Assembly (NCBI RefSeq): GCF_965118125.1
Contig: NZ_OZ221288.1
Location: 496,001 to 560,000 of the forward strand
Source: Pararobbsia alpina_A
GTDB taxonomy: Bacteria; Pseudomonadota; Gammaproteobacteria; Burkholderiales; Burkholderiaceae
Length of the DNA: 64,000 nt
Direction: 5' to 3'
Part shown: positions 52,605 through 61,704 of the stretch, in pieces
Layout of the letters: every line of letters starts with the position of its first letter
Position numbering within the stretch: position 1 is the stretch's first letter
Translations under genes and position numbers: made by a program
Notes under the pieces: generated by a model
Databases searched by the model: none
The model's input: only the letters and a program-made list of their open reading frames with translations
Told to the model about the DNA's origin: nothing

Positions 52605-52826
52605 TGGAGCCGTACACCGTGCGTTGCTTCGCTTGGCCGCTGCGTCGAGACTGACCGGAGATGTTCTGGAGATCGATCGCCCGCAGACTGAGCTCGAAGC
52701 TGAAGCGACTGAAGACTCAACAAAAGCCGTCTGACAATCATTGAATATCTGCCTATAACCTACCCTGCAACTTGCTGCGTGACCTGCGGCCCCGACCGCG
52801 GCACGCTGACCCAACGGAGGAGACCC

Positions 52827-54005
52827 GTGAAGACAATGAAGCGATGGAGTGTCGTGGTAGCCGTAGCCGGCGCTGTCGCCGCGATGAGCGCGGCAACCGG
52901 TGCGATGGCGCAGGAAGTCGTGCATATCGGCTATTCCGGCCCGTTGAGCGGCGGCGCGGCCAAGTACGGCAAGGAAGTGCTCGACGGCATGCAGATGGCG
53001 GCCGACGAGCTTAACCAGAGCGGCGTGGAAATCGCCGGCAAGAAGGTCAAGATCCAGATCGACGCGCTCGACGACAAATACAACCCCGCTGAGACGGCGA
53101 TCAACGTCAAGCGACTCGTCGAAGAAGACAAGACCGCAGTCGTGCTCGTACCGCACGCCGGCGGCTGCTTCGCGGTGCAGACGAGCAACGAACAGCAGAA
53201 CCTGTTTCTGCTCGCGTACACGAGCGTGCCGCAGATCGCCCAGCGCAACAACAAGCTGACCGTGCGCATCCCGCCGGAATTCACGTCGTATATCCCGGCC
53301 TTCGTCAAATTCGAAATGTCGACGTACGGCAAGAAGGCCGCAATCGCGCCGACGGACTCGGACTATGGCAAGGCCTGGACTGCGGCGTTCAAGCCTGCAT
53401 GGGAAGCTGCTGGTGGTCAGATCGTGGTCGAGAACCCGATGTCGTATAACAAGTCGACCGACTTCTATAGCGGCATGAGCCGCGTGATCGCCGCAAAGCC
53501 GGATGTGATGCTGATCGGCGGCCCGTCGGAGCCGACCGGGCTTGTGGCACAGCAAGCACGTGAACTGGGCTTCAAGGGTGGCTTCGTCGTGATCGACCAG
53601 GCCAAGCTCGATGAAGTTGCCAAGGTCACAGGTGGCTATCAGCCGCTCGAAGGCGCGATCGGCGTACTGCCCGTCTCGGCCGACGAAACGCCGGGCACCA
53701 AGGCGTTCGTCGCCCGCTTCCGCAAGACGCATGACAACCGCGATCCGAGCAGCGAAGTGTCGCTGAACTACACGGCCGTCTACGCCGCGGCGCTGGCCAT
53801 GAAGGTTGCCGGCACGTCGACCGACGGTGCAGCGATTCGCGCGGCATACGAAAAAGGCATCAAGCAGCTGCCGCACGAAAACAACCCGAACAATATCGGC
53901 GGACTCGACGAACACGGCGGCATGGTCGCCGCCACGCCGCTGGTCGCTGTTGTTCAGGGCAGCAAGCTCAAGCCGTCGGAGATGAATGCGTTGGCTTCGA
54001 AGTAA
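52827..54005 (+). CDS. Periplasmic substrate-binding protein, Leu/Ile/Val type
   Basis: 392 residues from a GTG at 52827, which follows GGAGGAG. The signal peptide is cut after GAMA (MKTMKRWSVVVAVAGAVAAMSAATGAMAQ). The mature protein has the type I fold of the Peripla_BP_6 family: VVHIGYSGPLSGGAAKYGKEVLDGMQMAADELN, KVKIQIDALDDKYNPAETAINVKRLVEED and DVMLIGGPSEPTGLVAQQARELGFKGG. It lies 222 bases after livF, so it may have a separate promoter for high expression. The natural ligand cannot be told from the sequence. Confidence 0.93.
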   Translation: MKTMKRWSVVVAVAGAVAAMSAATGAMAQEVVHIGYSGPLSGGAAKYGKEVLDGMQMAADELNQSGVEIAGKKVKIQIDALDDKYNPAETAINVKRLVEEDKTAVVLVPHAGGCFAVQTSNEQQNLFLLAYTSVPQIAQRNNKLTVRIPPEFTSYIPAFVKFEMSTYGKKAAIAPTDSDYGKAWTAAFKPAWEAAGGQIVVENPMSYNKSTDFYSGMSRVIAAKPDVMLIGGPSEPTGLVAQQARELGFKGGFVVIDQAKLDEVAKVTGGYQPLEGAIGVLPVSADETPGTKAFVARFRKTHDNRDPSSEVSLNYTAVYAAALAMKVAGTSTDGAAIRAAYEKGIKQLPHENNPNNIGGLDEHGGMVAATPLVAVVQGSKLKPSEMNALASK

Positions 54006-54014
54006 GTTGGTGTC

Positions 54015-54050
54015 GACCGCCGGAAGCGTATTGCTCCCCGGCGGTCGTTC
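54015..54050. terminator. Bidirectional-type hairpin between convergent genes
   Basis: A perfect 9-bp stem, GACCGCCGG (54015-54023) with CCGGCGGTC (54038-54046), is followed by GTTCTT. It sits between the binding-protein stop and the convergent SDR stop and probably ends the plus-strand transcript. Confidence 0.6.
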
Positions 54051-54091
54051 TTCTGCGCGACTTTGAATTGGTTTGCGACAGCGGCTAAGCC

Positions 54092-54997
54092 TTAGCCTTT
54101 CAATGCTGCAGCCAGTTCTTCCCTGACGTTCGGGCGCTCGGCGTACGGATCGGTCGGGTTGCGTTGGCCGACGATGTCGCCGAAGCGCGCGTGCACGGGG
54201 GCGAGTGAGTTCGGATGTGAGTAGATGTAGAACGCCTCGTTGCGGATGGCGTCGAAAACAAACTCGGCGACTTCCGTGGCGCTGACCTTGCCGGATTTCA
54301 CGGCCTTTTCGCTAAGCGCTGCCGCAACTTGCTGCGAGCGCGTTCTCGGCTTGTCGTCCTTGAGCGTTTCGGGGCGATTGCGTGCGGCGTGCGCGATGCC
54401 GGTTGGCACGAAGTACGGGCACAGCACCGAGCAGTGCACTTGCTCCGTGACAAGCGACAGATCCTGATACAGCGTCTCCGTCAACGACACGACCGCGTGC
54501 TTCGACACGTTATAGGAACCCATCAACGGTGCGTTCAGCAAACCCGCCATCGATGCTGTATTGACGATATGACCTCGGTACGACGGATCCTTCTTCGCGG
54601 CTTCAAGCATCAGTGGCGTAAATGCCTTGACGCCGTGAATCACGCCCCAGAGATTCACGCCAAGCACCCATGACCAGTCGCGATCCGTGTTTTCCCAAAG
54701 CAGACCGCCACTGCCGCCCACGCCTGCGTTGTTGAACACCAGATGCGGCGCACCAAAGGTGTCGACGGTCATGCGGGCCAGTGCGTCGATATCGCTCGCA
54801 CTCGACACATCGGTGCGCTGCAGGACCGCATCGGCGCCGGCAGCCGTGACTTCAGCATAGGTTTCGTCAAGCGCATCCTTTTGCACGTCGGCCAGCACAA
54901 GTCGCATGCCGAGTCGCGTGCCGATGCGCGCGAATTCGCGACCAAAACCCGATCCCGCGCCTGTGATGACCGCTACTTTGCCAGCGAAGTCTTGCAT
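54092..54997 (-). CDS. Short-chain dehydrogenase/reductase (SDR)
   Basis: 301 residues. Cofactor motif TGAGSGFGREFA (about residues 12-23), NNAGVGG (about 89-95), catalytic Ser in NTASMAG, and YNVSK (about 160-164): a complete classical SDR. Its long C-terminal part (EFVFDAIRNEAFYIYSHPNSLAPVHARFGDIV) is typical of SDRs acting on bulky acyl or aromatic alcohols. It overlaps the acyl-CoA ligase gene by 25 bases and is the last gene of the catabolic operon. Confidence 0.92.
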   Translation of the reverse strand: MQDFAGKVAVITGAGSGFGREFARIGTRLGMRLVLADVQKDALDETYAEVTAAGADAVLQRTDVSSASDIDALARMTVDTFGAPHLVFNNAGVGGSGGLLWENTDRDWSWVLGVNLWGVIHGVKAFTPLMLEAAKKDPSYRGHIVNTASMAGLLNAPLMGSYNVSKHAVVSLTETLYQDLSLVTEQVHCSVLCPYFVPTGIAHAARNRPETLKDDKPRTRSQQVAAALSEKAVKSGKVSATEVAEFVFDAIRNEAFYIYSHPNSLAPVHARFGDIVGQRNPTDPYAERPNVREELAAALKG

Positions 54998-56541
54998 GTC
55001 TCGTCCTGTTTGAGGGTCGTATAGAGATCGCGCAATTCGCGCTTGAGCACTTTGCCGATCGGGCTGCGCGGCAGCACGTCGATGAAGACGACGTCTGCCA
55101 GGCGCTGCATCTTGCCGAGCTTGGCATTGGCGAAGTCTTTGAACGCGAGCTCATTGGTCGTCGCGCTCGCCTGGGGTACGACAAACGCCACCGGCGTCTC
55201 GCCCCATTGAATCGATGGCACGCCGACGACGGCAACGTCGTACACGTCCGGATGCACGCGCAACTCGGCCTCGAGATCGGTCGGATACACGTTGAAGCCA
55301 CCCGAGATGATCATGTCCTTCTTTCGATCGAGCAGCGTCAGGAAGCCGTCTTCATCGAAGCGTCCGAGGTCGCCTGTGCGAATAAAGCGCTTGCCGGTCG
55401 AGTCATACCACTCGGCTTCGGCCGTCTTGTCGGGCTGGTTGTGATACCCCGTCATCATCGCCGGCGAATGGCCGACGACTTCACCGACTTCGCCACGTGC
55501 GACTTCATTGTCGGCTTCGTCGATCAGGCGGATATCGTGCCCGGTAATTGGTGTGCCGACCGTATGCAGCTTGTTCGGGAATGCATGTGCAAGCAACTCG
55601 CACGAGCCGCCGCCTTCGGTCATGCCGTAATACTCGGTCAAGGTGCCAGGCCAGCGCTTGACGACGTCGGCCTTGATACGTGCCGCGAATGGCGCGCTGG
55701 TCGAAAACTTGGCGCGGAAGCTCGACAAGTCGTATTGGTCGAAGTCGGCATAGTCCATGATGCGCTGGTATTGCACCGGCACCAGCATCGCGTGCGTCGC
55801 ACGATACCGCTGCGCGAGTTCGAGATAGCCTTTGACATCGAACTTCGGCATCACGAGGACCGTGCCGCCGAGCGTCAGCGTCGGGAAAAAGCTCACAAGC
55901 GTGGTGTTCGAATACAGCGGCGTCGAAATCAGCGTGACGACATCGGGGCCATAGCCGCGATCGGCGCTGCGCACGGCATAGGCCCACCGCATGGCGTGCG
56001 ATTGGACAATGCCTTTAGGCGTACCCGTCGTGCCTGACGAGTAAATAATGTTGAAGCCCCAGGCCGGGTTGATCTCGACAGGCGCGGGCGTGGCGCCTTC
56101 CTCGGCGAGCCATGCATCGAGTTTGTCGAGTCGTATGCGCTTCGCCTTGACGTCCGTCGCGACAGGCTCAAGCAACTGCTCGACCGTCGCATCGAGGAAC
56201 ACAAGGCTCGCATTCGAGTTCGCGATCATGCCCACGAGGCTCGACGCGCTCGAGGACGGAGACAGCGGAGCGACGACCGCCCCTGCCCTTAATGCACCAA
56301 GAAACGCGACCACGTATTCGACCGAAGCATTCGCGGCGAGCGCAACCGCATCGCATGGCGCGATGCCGTCACGCTGAAGCGACGCCGCAAACCGATCGAC
56401 TTGCATGTCGAGTTCCGCATAAGTGAGCTCGCGGCCGTCACAGATCAGCGCGAGCCGATTGCCATACTCCTTCGCATACGCCCGAATAAGATCCGTAACG
56501 CAATTAAACGGCTGCTCGAGCAATTCGGCCACGTGTGTCAT
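54973..56541 (-). CDS. Acyl-CoA ligase (AMP-binding), operon copy 2
   Basis: 522 residues from the ATG at 56541 (GGGAG upstream), one base after the preceding stop. ANL-superfamily motifs: IIYSSGTTGTPKGIVQSH (about 170-187), EYYGMTEGGGSCELLA, FIRTGDLGRFDEDGFLTLLDRKKDMIISGGFNVYPTDLEAEL and the C-terminal catalytic Lys in SPIGKVLKREL. It activates a carboxylic acid as its CoA thioester. Together with a second, diverged ligase in the operon it suggests either two substrates or two entry steps. Confidence 0.93.
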   Translation of the reverse strand: MTHVAELLEQPFNCVTDLIRAYAKEYGNRLALICDGRELTYAELDMQVDRFAASLQRDGIAPCDAVALAANASVEYVVAFLGALRAGAVVAPLSPSSSASSLVGMIANSNASLVFLDATVEQLLEPVATDVKAKRIRLDKLDAWLAEEGATPAPVEINPAWGFNIIYSSGTTGTPKGIVQSHAMRWAYAVRSADRGYGPDVVTLISTPLYSNTTLVSFFPTLTLGGTVLVMPKFDVKGYLELAQRYRATHAMLVPVQYQRIMDYADFDQYDLSSFRAKFSTSAPFAARIKADVVKRWPGTLTEYYGMTEGGGSCELLAHAFPNKLHTVGTPITGHDIRLIDEADNEVARGEVGEVVGHSPAMMTGYHNQPDKTAEAEWYDSTGKRFIRTGDLGRFDEDGFLTLLDRKKDMIISGGFNVYPTDLEAELRVHPDVYDVAVVGVPSIQWGETPVAFVVPQASATTNELAFKDFANAKLGKMQRLADVVFIDVLPRSPIGKVLKRELRDLYTTLKQDETCKTSLAK

Positions 56542-56542
56542 C

Positions 56543-57523
56543 TCATGCTCCCGGAAGCACGACCACCTTGCCCTTGACCTTGCGCGACGCCATGCGCGCG
56601 ATGCCGTCCGCCGCGCCGGAGAGCGCAATGCGTTCGCTGATGAATGGCTTGACCTTGCCTTCGTTGAACCAGGCGCCAAGCTGCTTCATATTGGCGATAT
56701 GCTGCGCGGGATCGCGTCGTACCGCGTCACCCCAGAACACACCGAGAATGGCGCGTTCCTTGAGCAAGGCAAGGTTCAACGGCAGCTTCGGAATTTCGCC
56801 GGCGGCGAAACCGACAACGAGGAAACGGCCGCGCCACGCTGTTGCGCGCAGTGCCGGCTCGGAATACTTGCCCCCGACCGCGTCGTAGACGACATCGACA
56901 CCCTTGCCGTCCGTCAACGCATCGACGCGCTTGCGCCAGTCGTCTTCTTCATAGTTGACTGTCTCGTCGGCGCCGACTTGCTTGCAGAGCTCGAGCTTGT
57001 CGGCACTCGATGCGGCGGCAATCACGCGCGCGCCCATGGCTTTAGCGATTTCGATCGCCGCAAGCCCGACACCACCCGCAGCGCCCAGCACGAGCAACGT
57101 CTCGCCCGCCTGAAGCTTCGCGATGTGCTGAAGCGCATGAAACGACGTGCCATACGTGAGCACGAATGCTGCACCGAGTTCGAAGTCCATCCCCGGCGGC
57201 AGCGGCATGACGCGCATCGCATCGGCTACGCACAATTCAGCGAAGCCGCCGTGGCCAGTCGATGCGATGACGCGATCGCCGACCTTCAGATGCCGTACGC
57301 CCTCGCCGACCGAATGCACGGTGCCAGCCAGTTCTGCTCCCGGCGAAAACGGCAGCGGCGGCTTGAATTGATACAGCCCCTGCACTATCAAAGCATCGGG
57401 GAAATTGATCGATGCGGCTTCGACCTTGATCACGACTTGTCCGGCTTCGGGCGTCGGATCGGTGACGTCTTCGAGCTTGAGGTCCGAGATCGGGCCAAAA
57501 GCGTGGCACATCAATGCCTTCAT
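56543..57523 (-). CDS. NADPH:quinone-oxidoreductase-like protein (zinc-free MDR)
   Basis: 326 residues from the ATG at 57523 (GGGGGAG upstream), overlapping the previous stop as ATGA. GroES-like N-terminal half (MKALMCHAFGPISDLKLEDV, PFSPGAELAGTVHSVGEGV), then LVLGAAGGVGLAAIEIAKAMGARVIAAASS (about 140-170). The zinc ligands of alcohol dehydrogenases are absent, as expected for the quinone-oxidoreductase branch. It may reduce an enoyl or quinone intermediate; MDR proteins of this type in acyl-CoA operons often act as 2-enoyl-CoA reductases. Confidence 0.92.
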   Translation of the reverse strand: MKALMCHAFGPISDLKLEDVTDPTPEAGQVVIKVEAASINFPDALIVQGLYQFKPPLPFSPGAELAGTVHSVGEGVRHLKVGDRVIASTGHGGFAELCVADAMRVMPLPPGMDFELGAAFVLTYGTSFHALQHIAKLQAGETLLVLGAAGGVGLAAIEIAKAMGARVIAAASSADKLELCKQVGADETVNYEEDDWRKRVDALTDGKGVDVVYDAVGGKYSEPALRATAWRGRFLVVGFAAGEIPKLPLNLALLKERAILGVFWGDAVRRDPAQHIANMKQLGAWFNEGKVKPFISERIALSGAADGIARMASRKVKGKVVVLPGA

Positions 57524-59232
57524 TGCGCGTTCTCCCCCGTGGTGGCCGCTTGCCTGGTCGATTGACGTTCGTTTTCGTCTTGCTGAAGCTGACGCCACAG
57601 TATCTTGCCCGTACCCGACTTCGGCAATGACGGCACGAACTCGACGATACGCGGCACCTTGTAGGCGGCCATATTGTCGTGCGCCCAGTCGATGATTTCC
57701 TGCTCGGTCACGGTGCCGACCTTGGCCGGGTTGAGCACGACCAGCGCCTTGACGGTCTCGCCGCGGCGCGCGTCATTCGTGCCGATAACGCAGACTTCCT
57801 GAATCGACGGATGGCGGTACATCATCGACTCGACTTCCGCCGGCCAGACCTTGTAGCCCGCTGCATTGATCATGCGCTTGAGACGGTCAATCATGAAGAA
57901 GTAACCGTCTTCGTCGACGCGCCCGAGATCGCCCGTGCGCAGGAACGCCTTGCCGTCGATTTCGATAAACGCGTCGCGCGTGGCGTCCGGGTTGCGCCAG
58001 TAGCCGCGCATGATCTGCGGGCCATGAATCACGATCTCGCCGGTTTCGCCCTGCGGCAGGACCGCAAGTGTCGAGGGGTCGATCACGCGCGAATCGATGT
58101 CGTAGACGGGAATACCCAGGCACTGTGCCTTGGGACGATGCGGCGGGTTGATATGCGTGCCCGCGATCGTTTCAGACATGCCGTAGCCTTCGACGAACTG
58201 CAGGCCCGTCAGGTCAAAGAGCTTCTTGACGATCGCATCGGGCATCGCCGCACCGCCACCGCGCACCGCAGCGAGCGATGAAATATCGTATTCGCCGAGA
58301 CGCGGGTTCGACAGGAAATCGACCATCATCGTCGAGATGCACTGCCACGTCGTGATCTTGTAGTGCTGAATGCATGCGGCCGCCACGTCACGATCCCAGC
58401 GTGGCAGGATCACGATCGTCGAGCCCGAAAACACGGCGCAATTCATGCCGCCCTGCATGCCCGTCACATGGAACAGCGGCAGCACGGACAGATGCACCCC
58501 GTCCGGCGCGACGGAGAACCAGCTGACGCCACCGACCGCCGTGGCCATCACGCTGCGATGGGTATGCATGCAGCCCTTGGGCTTGCCCGTCGTTCCCGAC
58601 GTGTAAGGCATTACGCAGAGATCGTCCGGGCCGACGGTGACAGGACCCGGACGCAGATTCGCTGCGAGTACATCGCTCCACAGCGTAACGCCGGGCGCTG
58701 AAATCGCTTCGCGTGGCGCCGACACGAACGGCGGCGGCGTGATCGCACTCGGACGCTTCAAGTAGTCGCTATACGCCGCGACAACGACATGACGAATACC
58801 TTGATCCGGCGCATCGCCGATCAACGGTGCGAGGTTCGGATACAGATCCTGAGGCACGATCGCCACCGTCGCCTGACTGTCCTCGACGTAGTGACGCAAC
58901 TCGTCGGTCAGGTTCATCGGATTGACCGGCACCACGACCGCATTCGCGCGCAGGATGCCGTAATAGGCCAGCACCCACTGCGGGCTGTTCTGCATATAGA
59001 GCAGCACGCGGTCGCCCGCCTTGACGCCCGCTTCGTTCTGGAGCCAGCCTGCGATGCGCTCCGACTCGTCCTTGAACTCGGCGAACGTGACAGCTGTGTC
59101 GTAGAAGACGATAAACGGCTTGTCAGGGAAACGCGTTGCCGAGACTTCGACGTTGTAGTTGAGGCTCGTCTGCGGCAACGTCACATGATGCGAATGCCCG
59201 CGCGGCCAATGTTGAAAATGCAAAGTAGACAT
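57520..59232 (-). CDS. Long-chain-type acyl-CoA ligase, operon copy 1
   Basis: 570 residues. AMP-binding motif MPYTSGTTGKPKGCMHTHRS (about 209-228), GYGMSETIAGTH, FLRTGDLGRVDEDGYFFMIDRLKRMINAAGYKVWPAEVESMMY and the C-terminal PKSGTGKILWRQL Lys. It starts 20 bases after the acyl-CoA dehydrogenase stop and runs into the oxidoreductase gene by ATGA. In the LvaE-type arrangement an acyl-CoA synthetase makes the 4-hydroxyacyl- or oxoacyl-CoA that the kinase/dehydrogenase pair then uses. Confidence 0.93.
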   Translation of the reverse strand: MSTLHFQHWPRGHSHHVTLPQTSLNYNVEVSATRFPDKPFIVFYDTAVTFAEFKDESERIAGWLQNEAGVKAGDRVLLYMQNSPQWVLAYYGILRANAVVVPVNPMNLTDELRHYVEDSQATVAIVPQDLYPNLAPLIGDAPDQGIRHVVVAAYSDYLKRPSAITPPPFVSAPREAISAPGVTLWSDVLAANLRPGPVTVGPDDLCVMPYTSGTTGKPKGCMHTHRSVMATAVGGVSWFSVAPDGVHLSVLPLFHVTGMQGGMNCAVFSGSTIVILPRWDRDVAAACIQHYKITTWQCISTMMVDFLSNPRLGEYDISSLAAVRGGGAAMPDAIVKKLFDLTGLQFVEGYGMSETIAGTHINPPHRPKAQCLGIPVYDIDSRVIDPSTLAVLPQGETGEIVIHGPQIMRGYWRNPDATRDAFIEIDGKAFLRTGDLGRVDEDGYFFMIDRLKRMINAAGYKVWPAEVESMMYRHPSIQEVCVIGTNDARRGETVKALVVLNPAKVGTVTEQEIIDWAHDNMAAYKVPRIVEFVPSLPKSGTGKILWRQLQQDENERQSTRQAATTGENAQ

Positions 59233-59252
59233 ATCGGCTCCGAAGCGTGCGT

Positions 59253-60479
59253 TCAGGCGTTTTCGAGGTAACGCCCCAGTTCCATCTTGGCGATCGCGTT
59301 GCGATGCACTTCATCGGGTCCGTCGGCAAAGCGCAGCGTGCGCGCATGCGCATAGGCGCGCGCCAGACCGAAATCGTCGCTCATCGCGCCGCCGCCATGC
59401 GCCTGCATCGCCCAGTCGAGGACCTGGCAGGCCATATTGGGCGCAATGACCTTGATCATCGCGATCTCCTGACGTGCGTCCTTGTTGCCGACGGTGTCCA
59501 TCTTGTACGCGGCATTCAGCACGAGGAAGCGCGCCTGATCGATCATGATGCGCGCATCAGCGATGCGTTCGCGCGTCACGCCCTGGTCGGCGATCTTGCG
59601 GCCAAAGGCGACACGCGACAACGAGCGGCGGCACATCGCTTCAAGCGCGCGCTCGGCCACGCCGATGAGTCGCATGCAATGGTGAATGCGGCCCGGTCCG
59701 AGACGGCCCTGCGCGATTTCAAAGCCACGTCCTTCGCCAAGCAGAATATTCGTGGCCGGAACGCGTACGTTTTCGAACAGGACTTCGGCGTGTCCGTGCG
59801 GTGCGTCGTCGTAGCCGAACACGGGCAGATGTCGCAATACCTTGACGCCCGGCGTGTCCATCGGGACCAGAATCATCGACTGTTGCTGATGGCGATTCGC
59901 TGCATCCGGATCGGTCTTGCCCATGAAGATCAGGATCTTGCAGCGCGGATCGTTGGCGCCCGATGTCCACCATTTGCGCCCATTGATCACATAGTGGTCG
60001 CCGTCGCGCTCGATACGCGCCTGAATGTTCGTTGCGTCGGACGACGCCACGGCAGGCTCCGTCATCGCGAATGCAGAGCGGATCGTGCCCGCAAGCAAGG
60101 GCTTGAGCCACTGCTCTTGCTGCTCGGGCGTCGCATAGCGCACCAGCGTTTCCATATTGCCCGTATCCGGTGCCGAGCAATTGAACGGCTCCGCGCCGAT
60201 ATGCGAGCGCCCCATCAATTCGCAGAGGGGCGCGTATTCGAGGTTCGTCAGGCCGGCGCCGAGCTGCGATTCGGGCAGGAAGAGATTCCAGAGGCCCGCG
60301 GCTTTGGCTTTGTCCTTGAGTGTGTCGATGATCGGCGCAGGCTGCCACGGATTACCCGCTTTGCGTGCCGCATCCATCTCGGCTTCGAACTGCTTTTCGG
60401 CCGGGAAAATGAATTCGTCCATAAACGCGCCAACGCGCTTTTGCAAATCCCTGACTTTGGCCGAGTACTCGAAGTCCAT
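59253..60479 (-). CDS. ACAD10/11-type acyl-CoA dehydrogenase (LvaC-like)
   Basis: 408 residues from the ATG at 60479 (AAAGGA upstream). The sequence has the signature blocks of ACAD11 rather than of ordinary beta-oxidation dehydrogenases: FNCSAPDTGNMETLVRYA, FAMTEPAVASSDATNI, WWTSGANDPRCKILIFMG, SMILVPMDTPGVK and GRGFEIAQGRLGPGRIHHCMR, ending LRFADGPDEVHRNAIAKMEL. In eukaryotic ACAD10/11 and the bacterial levulinate pathway such enzymes act on 4-phosphoacyl-CoA made by an APH-like kinase. That kinase is encoded immediately upstream here (60614-61696). Confidence 0.93.
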   Translation of the reverse strand: MDFEYSAKVRDLQKRVGAFMDEFIFPAEKQFEAEMDAARKAGNPWQPAPIIDTLKDKAKAAGLWNLFLPESQLGAGLTNLEYAPLCELMGRSHIGAEPFNCSAPDTGNMETLVRYATPEQQEQWLKPLLAGTIRSAFAMTEPAVASSDATNIQARIERDGDHYVINGRKWWTSGANDPRCKILIFMGKTDPDAANRHQQQSMILVPMDTPGVKVLRHLPVFGYDDAPHGHAEVLFENVRVPATNILLGEGRGFEIAQGRLGPGRIHHCMRLIGVAERALEAMCRRSLSRVAFGRKIADQGVTRERIADARIMIDQARFLVLNAAYKMDTVGNKDARQEIAMIKVIAPNMACQVLDWAMQAHGGGAMSDDFGLARAYAHARTLRFADGPDEVHRNAIAKMELGRYLENA

Positions 60480-60613
60480 GAAACGAATCCTTTGAGAAGG
60501 AATGGGGGAATGGGACACGCACCGCGCACTGCCCGTGATAAGAGCTGCTGCACTGCGACGATCGCACCACGCTCGTTAAGTCTCGCCTTGCGTAGCTGGC
60601 CAGTGCCTCTCGG

Positions 60614-61696
60614 CTATCGCATTGCGTCGACCTCACAGGCGAGCGACCAGGCGCGTGCCGCGAGCGGCGCGGCACGCTTGCCCGCTTCGAGTGCCAATGC
60701 GCTCGAAGCGTTCCCTTGAAGTGCGCGTGCGGTGATCCCCTGGAGGATACCCACAAGGCGGAACATGTTGAAAACCAGGTAATAACCCCAATCCACGTCC
60801 GACACGGCCGGCGAAGCGACTCGGCCAGTGCGTGCGAGGTAGGTTTTCAAGTAACTGCTCTCGTCGGGAATGCCGAGCGACGCGAGGTCGACACCGGCAA
60901 GGCCACGCGATTCGCCGGGCACCATGCGCCACGCAAGGCAGTGATACGAGAAGTCGACCAGAGGATGCCCTAGCGTCGACAACTCCCAATCGAGCACGGC
61001 GCGAATGCGCGGCGAATGGCGATCGAGGATCACATTGTCGAGGCGATAGTCCCCGTGGACGATTCGGCTCTCGTCGTCTGCGGGAATATGTTGGGGCAGC
61101 CAGTCGATCAGATGATCGGCGGCTTCGATACATTCGGTCTCTGCTGCGCGATACTGCTTGGTCCAGCGTGCAACTTGCCGCTCGACATAGTTGCCGGGCT
61201 TGCCATAGTCGCCGAGGCCGACGGCTTCGGGGTCGACGTTGTGCAAGGCCGCAATGACGCGGTTCATTTCGTCATAGATTGCCGCACGTTCGCTGCGCGT
61301 CATGTCGGGCAGCGAAGGATCCCAGAGCACGCGGCCGTCGACGTTCTCCATGATGTAGAACGACGTGCCGATCACCTCAGGGTCTTCGCAAAGCGCATAC
61401 GTGCGGGGCACCGGCACATCCGTATTCGCCAGGGCGCTGATCACGCGATATTCGCGGTCGACTGCGTGAGCGGACGGAAGCAGCACGCCAGGCGGTTTAC
61501 GACGCATGACATACGTCTCGCCGCCCGCCTTCAATCGGAACGTCGGATTCGATTGCCCGCCCTTGAACTGCTCGACCTCAAGTGCGCCCGAAAACCCGTC
61601 GACATGCGCACGCATGAAATCTTCAAGGCGCCCGATATCGAATGCATGCGCGGCGGCGACCGGCCGTGTGCCGGTGAAATCTGCGGTATCGCTCAT
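60614..61696 (-). CDS. APH-family kinase, ACAD10/11 N-domain-like (LvaA-like)
   Basis: 360 residues. Protein-kinase-like fold: VEQFKGGQSNPTFRLKAGGETYVMRRKPPGVLLPSAHAVDREY (nucleotide loop and Lys), then SRIVHGDYRLDNVILD (catalytic loop, about residues 205-220) and IRAVLDWELSTLGHPLVDFSYHCLAW (metal-binding Asp). These blocks match the N-terminal domain of ACAD11 and LvaA. The expected reaction is ATP-dependent phosphorylation of the 4-hydroxyl of a 4-hydroxyacyl-CoA. The small LvaB partner known from Pseudomonas is not encoded in the window. Confidence 0.92.
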   Translation of the reverse strand: MSDTADFTGTRPVAAAHAFDIGRLEDFMRAHVDGFSGALEVEQFKGGQSNPTFRLKAGGETYVMRRKPPGVLLPSAHAVDREYRVISALANTDVPVPRTYALCEDPEVIGTSFYIMENVDGRVLWDPSLPDMTRSERAAIYDEMNRVIAALHNVDPEAVGLGDYGKPGNYVERQVARWTKQYRAAETECIEAADHLIDWLPQHIPADDESRIVHGDYRLDNVILDRHSPRIRAVLDWELSTLGHPLVDFSYHCLAWRMVPGESRGLAGVDLASLGIPDESSYLKTYLARTGRVASPAVSDVDWGYYLVFNMFRLVGILQGITARALQGNASSALALEAGKRAAPLAARAWSLACEVDAMR

Positions 61697-61704
61697 GCTG
61701 GAAT

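Noticed and set aside
52302..53915. 537-residue minus-strand frame
   Set aside because: Antisense to the clear periplasmic binding protein and the end of livF.
59247..60719. 490-residue plus-strand frame
   Set aside because: Antisense to the ACAD11-type dehydrogenase, which has complete motifs on the other strand.
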